64,000 nucleotides of DNA from assembly GCA_012295275.1 (NCBI GenBank), contig CM022670.1, positions 32,387,938 through 32,451,937 on the forward strand. The letters run 5' to 3'. The notes below the pieces were generated by a model. That model had not been told where the DNA came from. It saw nothing but the letters and a program-made list of their open reading frames with translations, and did not search any database. The translations under genes were made by a program, and so were the position numbers. This document shows positions 41,401-51,420 of the stretch, one piece after another. This DNA comes from Chrysomallon squamiferum. Taxonomy: Eukaryota; Mollusca; Gastropoda; Neomphalida; Peltospiridae. Each line of letters begins with the position of its first letter. Position 1 is the stretch's first letter.

Positions 41401-42360
41401 TTTAAATATATCAGTGAACACTTCTCATGCAAGGTTAGTAACTAAATACATCAGTGAACACCTCTCACTCAAGAGCAGTAACTCATGTTTCTATGTACAT
41501 GTGTGATATGTATATATATATGAAAAATGCATGCATGGAAGCATATGTATTGTCTCTTCTATATAGAATTATGACAAATATATTGCTAAAACATTTAAAA
41601 AATAAATTATGACAAGAACAGTGCACACTGAAATATAAATGATCAAACTTTTAAATATATCAGTGAACACTTCTCATGCAAGGTTGGTAACTCTAAATAT
41701 ATCGGTGAACACCTCTCACCCAAGGGCAGTAACTCTAAATACATCAGTGAACACTTCTCACTCAAGGAAGGTAACTCTAAATACATCAGTGAACACTTCT
41801 CACGTAAGGGAGTTAACTCTAAATATATCAGCGAACACCTCTCACACAAGAGCAGTAATACATGTTTGTATGTACGTATTTGATATGTACAGGTTTCAAA
41901 AATGCATGCATGGAAGCATATGTATTGTCTCTTCTATATAGAATTATGACAAATATATTGCTAAAACACTTAAAAAATAAATTATGACAAGAACAGTGCA
42001 CACTGAAATCTAAATGATCAAACTTCTAAATATCACAGTGAACACTTCTCATTCAGGGTTGGTAACACTAAATATATTGGTGAACACCTCTCACCCAAGG
42101 GCATTAACTCTAAATACATTAGTGAACACTTCTCACGGAAGGGAGTTAACTCTAAATATATCAGTGAACACCTCTCACAAAAGAGCAGTAACTGATGTCT
42201 GTATGTACATATTTGGTATGAACATATATGTATGAATAATACATGAATGCAAGCATATATATTGTCCCTTATATATAGAATTATGACAAATATATTTGAT
42301 TACTATCACATTTAAAAAATAAATTATGACAGGAACAGTGTACACAGAAATATAAATTAT

Positions 42361-42760
42361 CAACCTTCTAATTTATATCAGTGAACACTTCTCATGCAAG
42401 TGCGGTAACTCTAAATATCTCAGTGAACACTTGTCATGCAAGTGCGGTAACTCTAAATATATCTGTGAAAACCTATCACGAAAGGACAGTAACTGTAGAT
42501 ATATCGGTGAACACCTCTCATGTAAGGGCAGTAACTCATGTTTGTATGTACATATTTGATATGTATATGTATGAATAATACATGAATGCAAGCATATATG
42601 TTGTCTCTTATGTGAAATATATTTGATTACTAGAACAGTGCACACTGAAATATAAATGATCAAAGTTCTAAATACATTAATGAACACCTCACAGAAATAT
42701 GGTAACTGAATATATCAGTGAGCATCTCTCATGCAAGGGCAGTAACTCTAAATACAGATT
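42361..42760 (+). repeat. diverged right edge of the satellite array
   Basis: Cores here (GTGAACACTTGTCATGCAAG, GTGAAAACCTATCACGAAAG) are more diverged than the internal ones. The unit start CTTCTAATTTATATCAGTG matches the left-edge unit at 27608. The last recognisable core is near 42715-42755 (CAGTGAGCATCTCTCATGCA), after which the sequence becomes unique. Confidence 0.85.
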
Positions 42761-42785
42761 TCAGACAAGAATCATTTATAACTGA

Positions 42786-42935
42786 AATGATGAAGAATCT
42801 TACATAGATGTAGACAGTGAGGATAGACAACCTCAGCAGCCTGCTCCACAAGCAGTTCAACCGCAATATCCTTCTTTCAGTTATTTCTGTATTTTTTGGC
42901 ATTTTACATTATATTTCTTAGTATTTTGTGTGTAG
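42786..42935 (+). pseudogene. short coding-like remnant, possibly the tail of a hAT-type transposase
   Basis: Directly after the array, a 49-codon frame opens after a TGA (42783) and stops at a TAG (42933). It begins NDEESYIDVDSEDRQPQQPA and has no ATG. The acidic then Gln/Pro-rich composition is unlike the AT-rich random frames elsewhere and suggests a former coding region. About 45 bases further on lies a sequence resembling the inverted end of a hAT transposon, so I infer it may be the C-terminal remnant of that element. No catalytic motif of the family remains, so identity is uncertain. Confidence 0.35.
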
Positions 42936-42980
42936 TGTGTCTGCAATTTTTTGTAAGACTTCAAGTGTGCCCCGACAAAA

Positions 42981-42995
42981 GTTTGAATTCCACTG
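42981..42995. mobile_element. hAT-like terminal inverted repeat (one end)
   Basis: GTTTGAATTCCACTG is the reverse complement of CAGTGGAATTCAAAC, close to the CAGNGGTTCTCAAAC-type ends known from animal hAT elements. The next eight bases, CTCTAGAA, could be one copy of the 8-bp target duplication. I did not find the matching 5' end with the same flanking 8-mer in the window, so the element is incomplete or its other end is unrecognised. Confidence 0.4.
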
Positions 42996-44317
42996 CTCTA
43001 GAAATTATGAAAAATATATCTTTATATTTTTTTAATATTTATTTGGAAATGGTAAATAAATAAATAAATACATTTTTGGATTGTTTTTCTATTATGAAAA
43101 TACAATCTAAAAAACAGTTTTTTAAATTTGTATTATTATTTTTATTTTTAAATATATTATGGTTTGGTAAATAAGTAAGTAGATAAATAAATAAATTTTG
43201 GAATTATTTTTCTATTAAGAAAGTACATTTAAAATACTTCTATAAGCTTGTGGAATAATTTTTAATAAGAAATGTGCTTTTGTTTACTAAAATAGTTACA
43301 ATTAAATAATAAATTAATTTGTGTAAGAATATGTCACTATGATAACTGAATATAACAAAATATCAAGTGTTTTTTTTTGTATCATTCTTGGTTATAAAAT
43401 AGTCTCATCAGACCTAAGTGTTATATTATTGTACTTTCTTATTACCTAAATTCACTTTATTATCAGAACTGATAATTTAGTGAGAATATTAGAAAACCTT
43501 TTTTGATCAAGTTTTTTTAAAAATATATTTGAAAAATGCATCAAAACCCCCTTGTACGCTTTGACAAGAACGGCTTTCAGTGTTGATTAAGGATGTATAG
43601 TTACTATATTGGAGTAAAAAACATTTCTCTTATTTATTTAGTGAGAAGAAAGTTTAAATCGACTATTGAAAAATTGTGAACTTGGGTTTGTAAATTACTA
43701 AATGAGATATAAGATACTTTTTTTTTGTAAAACAGTTTTTTAACAGGCATTCTAAAAAGAATGTAAATTAAGATTATTTGGGTTTGTGTTAATTTCATTT
43801 AAAAACAAAACCTTTCTAAATTAGAAATTAAATTTTAAATACTTAAGTAAATTATACTGGAGATGCTGATACTGCAAAAACAAACACTTTTTTTATATAT
43901 AGTCTATCTCTCAAACTTTATTTTATTTTTTTCTCTCTGCCTTTTTCTTCTTTCATTTATAGAGATGCGTAAACATGTAAGCAATAATAAATCTCTGTAT
44001 ATATATATATACACATTAACGGAAATCAGTCAATTTTTATTTATTATTTATATTATATCATTTCATTGCAAAATACCTAAGCAGAAACAGTTTATGCCAT
44101 TAACCACCATCAGAGATCATACTTTGTATAGTACTGTTCTGGGACTAATTGACCACATCAAACACATTTTATTAGAAATCATTCACTATATTCATACCAT
44201 TAACCATCATTAGGCAGGTACGTTTTGTTGTAATTCCATGTTGGATAAATTAACTGTGACCAATTGCATTTAAGTGAAGCATAACAAATCATATGTTAAC
44301 AAATTATTATTCTTCTG

Positions 44318-44318
<1 letters not shown>

Positions 44319-44357
<39 letters not shown>
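44319..44357. repeat. (GT)n microsatellite
   Basis: An uninterrupted GT run of about 39 bases. Confidence 0.95.
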
Positions 44358-44360
<3 letters not shown>

Positions 44361-45007
44361 TGAATATATTTAATATAACAGAGACATTACTTAAATGATT
44401 AGAGCACAACTCTAATTGCAGTTTGGATATTTTTGGCTAAGTGTTTGTCAATGCATCATAATATCCTTAATATTTACAACACATATAATAAAATGATAAT
44501 AGACAGTGATAAAAATGATAAAAATTAAAAAATAAAATAAATTAAAATAACCTAATTTTAAAGATCACTTTTGAATTTTCTCAGAAGTTGAAAACAGACA
44601 TGATCCATTGTTAGGCTGTAAATGATCTAAATTGTGTTGTTGTATCTGAATATCAACATTCTCTAACCTAGTTTTACATTTACCTTTAAAAGCAGTGTTT
44701 ATATACAGGGGCTTTTGTGGTAAACAAGAACTGATGTTGAAACAAAACAGAAAAAAAAGAAATAAAACCACAAAAATATAAACCCAGTTTCATTTTATTA
44801 TCTATGTTTTGTTTTGTTTGTAAACTGTTTTCAAAAATTAAATGATAAACTATTAAAATTGTTATTTAAAATTGTAATTTACAGTTTAAATCTATTTGTT
44901 ATTATGACATTATTTATTGATATCTGTTTGTATAATAATCATTTATATGTTTATTTTTCGGATGATAAACACATTTAGTACAAAATGACTGGTCTTTCAA
45001 GAGGCTT

Positions 45008-45011
<4 letters not shown>

Positions 45012-45062
<51 letters not shown>
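45012..45062. repeat. (CA)n microsatellite
   Basis: An uninterrupted CA run of about 51 bases, with an (AAT)n about 75 bases further on. Confidence 0.95.
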
Positions 45063-45066
<4 letters not shown>

Positions 45067-45439
45067 ATGATAAATAAATAAATAAAAGTTTCAAATCAAT
45101 CATTTTCCATTTTATATACTAAATAAAATAGCTATAATAATAATAATAATAATAATAATAATCCATAAAATAATTTTTCTGTGCCTGTTAATGATCTATA
45201 TCCATTGGACAAGTATTGTTATTTTGAGCCACAAATATTTTATTATCCCTAACATACATTCATACATGCATAAATAGACTAATGGAAAAAAGTACTGTGC
45301 ATCATGAACACAACTGTGTGTGTGTATGTGTATGTGTATATATATTTGTCTATAAAACAACAAGGTGATGTTTGGCAGTCTGATATAAATGTACGTTTAA
45401 CGAAAATGTAAACTCTTAATCATTATATGTTAAAAGAGG

Positions 45440-46400
45440 GGTCGTACAAAAAATTAGTCCACAGAGTGAGTTGGTGACCACCATTAGCATTGATACAGGC
45501 ATCGGCACCACAGAGACAAAACTAGACAGTTGAAAAAGACTAGTGGAATGGAGTTCCCTATCTAAATCAGAGCTTGTTCAAACTGGGCAAGAGAGAGGTG
45601 AGAGGTCAAGAAGAAACAAGTAGCCAGGGCAGAATATCAATGTTCTGTTGTCTGAAGAAGACTATTGCAACATGTGCAATATGTGGGGAGGCACTGTCCT
45701 GCTCTAATAAAATATTGCATCCCTGCACTTAAGTTAAGGGTAGGACATAAGGTCAAATGATGTCATCTTGGTAGCAAATGCCAGTCAAATTGCTGTTCAA
45801 GCTGTGTTCATCCATGAGATGTTATACCATCCCAACTTCTGCCTAGAAACAGCTGACTTTGAATAATGCAAGCATCAATAAAATATTACCCTTGACATCT
45901 ATAGACCATTGCATGTCCTTCAGAACTGTTCAGGTGAAACCATGATTCATTTGTGAATAGTACACTGTCAGAGACTTGTCACCTGAACATTAGATATTAT
46001 TGAAACCATGTAAAGTGAGTCTGCTGAAGATGTGAATAAAAAAATTAGTCATATGATTGATCATCAGGGCAGTAATAGGATTTAACTTACCCAGGAAAGG
46101 TTCAAGCTGTTAAACTGGCAGATTGGAACCAATTTCATAAATGAACCAACCAAACAGTTATGATGATGTCATAAACAGACAGCCTGCTCTATTTGAGTTA
46201 TGGGTGTTATTCTGTTGTTGATAATGTCTCCATAAAGAGTTTATGATCTTTCAGTGTACAACAAAATGGCAGACAACTTTGATTTGTGCCATTTCTGCTT
46301 ACAGTATACCAATGGTGTGAAGACGTTGAATTTTTGAAAAGACGAGCATGACATAACATTGTGTGTTTTTCATTTTCAAAAACAATGCATGTGAGTATCA
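45440..46400 (-). pseudogene. decayed Tc1-type DDE transposase
   Basis: Reading the - strand from 45960 downward gives LFTNESWFHLNSSEGHAMVY, then YFIDACIIQ, matching the Tc1-family block LFTDESRF...VWRRRGERYADACVVE. Further on, in another frame, comes LEQDSASPHIAHVAIVFF and then QQNIDILPW, matching the family block QQDNARPHxARV...NNIDVLPWPAYSPDLSP. Near 45475 the end DACINANGGH matches the common C-terminus. The element is dead. The first catalytic Asp (FTDES) reads Asn, an in-frame TAA sits just before the YFIDACII block, and there are several frameshifts and stops. The SPIEHLW region with the third catalytic acid is missing, so that SPLS runs straight into LAQFEQAL. Weaker resemblance continues to about 46400 (N-terminal part). 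Terminal inverted repeats were not identified. Confidence 0.85.
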
Positions 46401-46513
46401 TGTGGACTCAAAATAGACAATACACAAAACTGTGCACTTTGCATGAAATGCATGTGCAAGATGTGATATGTATTTGTATGAAACATTATATCATGCAGAG
46501 TTAATTTGTTCTA

Positions 46514-46516
<3 letters not shown>

Positions 46517-46550
<34 letters not shown>

Positions 46551-46553
46551 GTG
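46517..46553. repeat. (GT)n microsatellite
   Basis: A GT run of about 37 bases with one C interruption, just beyond the Tc1 remnant. Confidence 0.95.
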
Positions 46554-48917
46554 TACATTTACATATACATATAATTATTTTTGTGTGTGTGTACAGACAC
46601 TATAGAAAAATTAAAACAAAAAACAATGAACAGTTCTTCTTGAATTTTAATTTTGTATAAACTTTTAAAAAATAAGTTTGTTTTACTTAATTCTAGAAAA
46701 ATAAAAATAAATTGGATATTTATATATATTTTTAAATAGTCGTAATAAATTAAAATTCACGTCAAACTGTTTTTCATTATATTTAATTTATTAGGACTAT
46801 ATAAAAAAGAAAATTAATTTTTTTTTTTTTAAATCTATTTTTTGCATACATAAATTGTTTTTGTTATGCTAACCTATTTTACTGTTTATTCAATAACTGT
46901 ATCATGAGTAATATGAGTAAAAGAAAATGTATTTAAATGAAGTTACAACCATAAATGTCTTATTTCCATTCTAATTTTGTTGATATATTATTGTAATTAC
47001 ATTCTTAGAAGTAAAATAAATGTTTATGATAAGGAACCCAGCTGGTATTAACAAATTAATTATTTTTTATTTTTAGTTGGTTTTTTTTTGGTTTTATTTC
47101 TCTTATTTGTGTATCTTGTTTGAAAAACGTGTGCATTAAATGACAGAACTAAAACGGATATATCATAAAATGTTATAATTTGTCATTTATTTTTAATTAA
47201 AGTTTTTTTTTTTTTTTTTTTTTAATTTATTTTTGTTTTGTTTGTTCTCTCTAAATTGCTTTGTTGAAAAAATATGTATACATTAAATGATTACATCATA
47301 TTTCTATATTTTTATTTTATAATGGAATTAATGTTATATTTTAATAAAAATTTCACATTCAGAAAGGCTGCTGCCATGTATGAGAAAAATAATATTCTTT
47401 TGAAAGTTTGTTGTTATTGTTGTTGTATTTGTTTTATTAAAACTCTATGTTAGAAGTTTAATAACTCCATTTTTTCTGTATAACACTTACATTATTAAAT
47501 AAAACAGATGTAAAAATAAATAACAGGGATTTATTCTTACTAGCAGTGTTTGCAGAAAGAAGGAAAAAAGAGAGAAAGAAAACATTAAAGAAAGAAAGAG
47601 AATGTGAGAAACAGCAAGAGAAAGAATGAATGAAAGAATATAAGTGAGAAAGAAATAAAGAGAAAGAGTGAAATTACAGTAAGTGAAAAAAGTGATGGCA
47701 AGTAAAAAGAAAAGGAGAAAATCAGAGTAAAAGAAATACTTTAAAATTAAAATAGAAAGAGGAGAAAAGAAAAAATTGGGGATAAATTAAGAAAATGTTA
47801 GAATGAAAAGAGAATTAACAGTGAAATGACAACAAATCTGACAGTAGAGGTCTACATCATAACAACTGACTGGTAAGAAAAAGCAAACTAATGGAAATCT
47901 TTTCAGAACAGCACCCTGAAGTTACTAGTTAATTTCATGTCATTGAAAGATGCTTGTAGAGTAATTGGATGTCAGTCTTAAATTTAGATTCAGTTAGTGT
48001 TTGTACATACAGAAATTTGCTGTAAGCTTTCAGTACAAATCTTTATAAATACATTCTCACTTTGCCAATTCAAGAAAAAAAATGTCTAACCTTAACCCGA
48101 AAAGACATTTCATGGTCCTTATATTTATATTTTGGGGTTTTTTGTTTTGTTTTTTCTTGCTTTATTTATTTTTTAATCTTTTTCCACTTTTTAATTTTTA
48201 TTTAAGTTTATTGTACTGAAGAAAAAATTAATTAATTCAGTCTGCATTTGTTTAAGAATTTTCAGTTTTTTTCTTGTCAAGAAAATGAAGATCTAAGACA
48301 TTTATTATGACTCTAACCAAACAAATGCATTAAGTTTGTTATAATTGTCATGGTACTGAGATGTCTATTGATTATAAAATCAATTCCACTGCTGATGAAA
48401 AGAAGCCTTAGTGTGTCATTACTGTTAATGTAGAAAAATGTAAAAAAAAAAAAAAAAAGATCTTAAAAACATTGACATAAAATATCTTATTTGCCAAAAT
48501 GATGTGTTTCTTGTTTTGTTTTGTTTTGTTTGTTTGTTTGATTTGGGGCATTTTCATTCTTTTTTTAATGCTGCTTGTATAATATTTATCGTCATCATCA
48601 TCATCTTTATTAATCTATTAATTTTGCTGTTAATATGTTAGATGTTAAGGCTCACGTAACTTGTTACAGGCATTAGGTACAGAGAAAAGGGCTGTGTGTT
48701 TAAAATATATTTTAGATTACAAATGAATAAGATTAATTCCATTTCAAATGTTTTGTTTTCACATTAACATCTAAATCTTTATTGTTTATATAGTAAGTAT
48801 CAGTAACAGTTATAATTATAGCAGCTAAATGGTCATTGATAGGTGGAATTAGGCGAAAATATCTTAACATCTCAAGATACATTTTTTTTTATCATTCAGC
48901 TAATGCTGCAATATTGT
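46554..48917. other. AT-rich non-coding DNA
   Basis: Nothing coding is supported. The stretch includes poly-T at 47203-47223, a purine-rich segment at 47555-47770 made of AGAAAGAAAG/GAGAAAG words, and a poly-A run at 48442-48458. Confidence 0.55.
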
Positions 48918-48936
48918 TTTTATTTATTTATTTATT

Positions 48937-49013
<77 letters not shown>
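48918..49013. repeat. (TTTA)n-(TTA)n microsatellite
   Basis: About 28 bases of TTTA repeat pass directly into about 68 bases of pure TTA repeat, one of the longest triplet runs in the window. The poly-Leu and poly-Tyr frames over it are translations of the repeat. Confidence 0.97.
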
Positions 49014-49014
<1 letters not shown>

Positions 49015-49114
49015 TATGTCTAGAGCACTTTTAAATTGAACATTTCATAACAGCTACCTCAGCTCTGTGAAAAATTGAAAAATCAATCTTAGATCAAGGA
49101 ATGAATAAATAAGA

Positions 49115-49330
49115 ACATAAATAATTTTATAGATCAATAAGATGAAGGGAAATAACCCTAGTAGTTTCCATGCCACAATTTGTTGCTGTTTCCTGTTTGA
49201 AAATAAAATAGATACTGTGGTTCCTTTTAAGATTAAAAATAATTTTGTTGATCAATATGATGAGGGGAGGCAATCCTCAGAGTTATCATTCCACAGTTTG
49301 TTACTGTTTCTTGAACTCAGAATAGTTTGA
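49115..49330. repeat. tandem duplication, about 110-bp unit
   Basis: Two diverged copies share AATAATTTTxTxGATCAAT, GATGAxGGGAxxxAATCCT, then CCACARTTTGTTRCTGTTTC and a final GAAxATAxAATAG. They start near 49120 and 49230. The 62-codon + frame covering both is not supported as a gene. Confidence 0.7.
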
Positions 49331-50042
49331 ACAGACTGAACTTTATTTATATTAGAAAGCAAGAGGCTGTTTGTAATAAATATAATTGAATTTTATTTTT
49401 TTATTCATTTTTTGAAAAATAATTTTGTTGTTATTATTTGTATTTTGACAGAAATATTTAAAATAATAAATAAATAACGACATTGTTTAAATAATAGATG
49501 TATAGTTTAATATATAGTTTAATGAAGGAATTTGAATGTAAATTGAATATTAGTTCAAATTAAATATAACAGAAATTTTAAAATACACACAAATAATAAA
49601 AAATATAAAATATAAATTACTTTTTTTTTAATTTCTATTATTATTTAATTTTTTTATTGTGTATTTTCATGTGCATACATACATTTGCACATTTACACAT
49701 ACACACATACAGGGACTGAATTTTAAATGTTTTGAGTGCCAAATGTTAGGATACCAAAGCAAGTTAATTTTTATCAAGTTTTCAAGGAAATCATTTATGT
49801 TGCTGCAACTCATCCATTACAACTAATGACAATAATAATACCTAATTACCATAACACTGACTTTGTTCTATGAAGTATCATGTTTATTACCCAGTATGGC
49901 TCCACCCTTGTGGTGTTGGGATTTGTGGGATGGGCATGGATGCAAACTTTGAAGGGCAGCTACAAGGTTTTATTGTCATAGACTGAGGCACCAAGGAGGG
50001 CAACCTAGACATGTGTATTGCTGCCTTGGTAAAATGCAAACA

Positions 50043-50110
50043 TTACACACACACACACACACACACACACATCACACACATACATACATGCATTCAAACA
50101 CACACACAAT
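50043..50110. repeat. (CA)n-rich tract
   Basis: A CA run of about 29 bases, then CATACA words and a second short CA run. The preceding 49890-50040 is of ordinary complexity with no recognised element. Confidence 0.9.
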
Positions 50111-50564
50111 CTGATTTGAAACCACCAGGCTTTTATGCCTAGAAAATTCGATAGTAAAAAATGTCTGAGTTATATCATTTTATATTTTCATATAAATACA
50201 ATGAGATATTGATTTTAACCTGCAGTTAATATTTAATTGTTTCACAGATCAAGTGACTTTAAGGTTATTTGTGTACAGTAATTGTAACTGTACAATAGAT
50301 CATTGTTTGCCAGATTGATTCCTTGACACAATAATTCACATACAGCTTATAGATCCAAGAAATTAATTCTGCAAAGTGAATGTTAATCAGTGATGCATTT
50401 CAGTACATCTTCTCATGTCAGGTGTAAACACTTGTATATAATCCGGAATCTTGTTTTCTGATTCTTCTTCTTCATTTCGCTTATCTGTGTGTGTGTGTGT
50501 GTGTATATGGTGCAGTGTGATCTGTTTGTGGTATGATTTCATGTGTATACATATATACATGGCG

Positions 50565-50660
50565 TCTATGTTATATGATAGGAATATATGTGTGTATATA
50601 TTATATGATAGGAGTATATGTATGTATATATTATATGATAGGAGTGAATGTGTTTGTGTT
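50565..50660. repeat. short minisatellite, about 32-bp unit, three copies
   Basis: TTATATGATAGGAGTATATG followed by TGTGTATATA is repeated three times with one or two changes per copy. Open frames across it are translations of the repeat. Confidence 0.85.
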
Positions 50661-50859
50661 TGAGAGAGAGAATCATTTTATCATGCTTCCTTCAAAGAAT
50701 TACTCAAATATGCATCCAGTCACATGATCAACCTCTCACATTGCCACATACTTTTACCCAAACAAGTTTCAGACTGACTTACAAATAGACACTGAAAAAT
50801 GTGGTGCTCTGGACATAACTAAATTCAGAATAATTAAAATTAACCAGCATAATATAAGA

Positions 50860-51070
50860 AGCTGCCATCTCCATATGGGTTCTTTTCCAGAAATAAAATT
50901 ATTCCAGCTGAAATAAAGCAGATGACTGATTTCAATTAGTCACATGTGGGTGTGTGTGGGATGTCTCGCTGTCACCTTGGAATCCCTCATTATCCTTTTA
51001 AATAGGTGTAAGAAAATGTGATGATGAAGATTTCTGTGATAGTTGTGAAGGATTAATGTTCTGACAGAGT
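50860..51070. other. repeat-poor island, candidate conserved non-coding element
   Basis: This stretch has balanced composition and no simple repeats, unlike its surroundings. It includes TTCCAGAAATAAAATTATTC, a homeodomain-like TCAATTAGTCACATG and CTCGCTGTCACCTTGGAATC. There is no open frame. The suggestion that it is conserved rests only on its composition. Confidence 0.2.
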
Positions 51071-51184
51071 GGAATTGTTGTGTTGCTTAGTGTAAAACTG
51101 TGCTAACTGGTTTCTGAAAAACAGTCTGTTATTTGATGTGAAATGAGAATGCAGTTAAAATTGTTCTTACGTCAAATATTACTT

Positions 51185-51420
51185 GCTTTTTCAGTACTAC
51201 TACTATAATAACAAGTATTAAAACATTAACACATCTAAAACTAGCTGCCACAAGAACTTCTACTACTATTCTGAGTATCATTTCTATTAGTATTACCATT
51301 ACAATGATTACTACTGTTACAGTTACTATTGCAACTGCTACTGCTACTAAATACTACTACTACTACAATTACTAATGCTACTACAACTTACATTCTTGAT
51401 TTTCAAAATAAATATTAGTT
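51185..51420. repeat. degenerate (ACT)n/(TAC)n tract
   Basis: Triplets of ACT, ATT and TAC (for example ACTACTACTATAATAA and GCTACTACAACTTAC) dominate about 230 bases, with many interruptions. Confidence 0.7.

Larger units (their letters stand above)
28197..42360 (+). repeat. hierarchical higher-order satellite array
   Basis: About 14 kb of nearly identical repeats on four levels. (1) Cores of 42 bp alternate between an odd type (GTGAACACTTCTC ... ATATATCG) and an even type (GTGAACACCTCTC ... ATACATCA), giving an 84-bp dimer. (2) A long unit of about 380 bp has five cores plus a spacer with GATGGCTAATACACTTG. A short unit of about 250 bp has two cores plus a spacer with GCATGCATGGAA and a variable (TA)n. 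(3) Long plus short make 629-637 bp. (4) These combine into modules of about 1.03, 1.27 and 1.65 kb. I count about 26 long units (starts at 28197, 28577, 29205, 29538, 30167, 30798, 31180 and so on to 42014) and 17 short ones. Every spacer ends with AATAAATTATGACAAGAACA. No transposase, TIR or LTR is seen inside. Array growth by unequal exchange or replication slippage is the likely origin. Confidence 0.97.
43004..45439. other. AT-rich non-coding DNA with microsatellites
   Basis: Nothing coding is supported. Two similar segments at 43010-43110 and 43125-43230 both carry TTTGGTAAATAAATAAATA-type sequence followed by TTTTGGATTRTTTTTCTATT, an imperfect duplication of about 120 bp. Also present are (GT)n at 44319-44357, (CA)n at 45012-45062 and (AAT)n at 45136-45162. 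Confidence 0.55.

Noticed and set aside
27197-42687. Dozens of + and - strand open frames of 60-144 codons in the satellite array taken as a gene family
   Set aside because: Both strands are open because the 42-bp core is a multiple of three and lacks stops. The same peptide is copied by array homogenisation, and no domain, splice signal or codon bias supports translation. One representative is listed at low confidence.
26960-42760. CRISPR array
   Set aside because: The repeats are directly adjacent 42-bp cores and homologous spacers, not short repeats separated by unique spacers, and there are no cas genes in this eukaryotic sequence.
43863-44213. 116-codon + frame
   Set aside because: AT-rich composition, a TA microsatellite inside the frame, and no recognisable domain.
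48836-49039. Poly-Leu and poly-Tyr frames
   Set aside because: Translations of the (TTTA)n-(TTA)n microsatellite.
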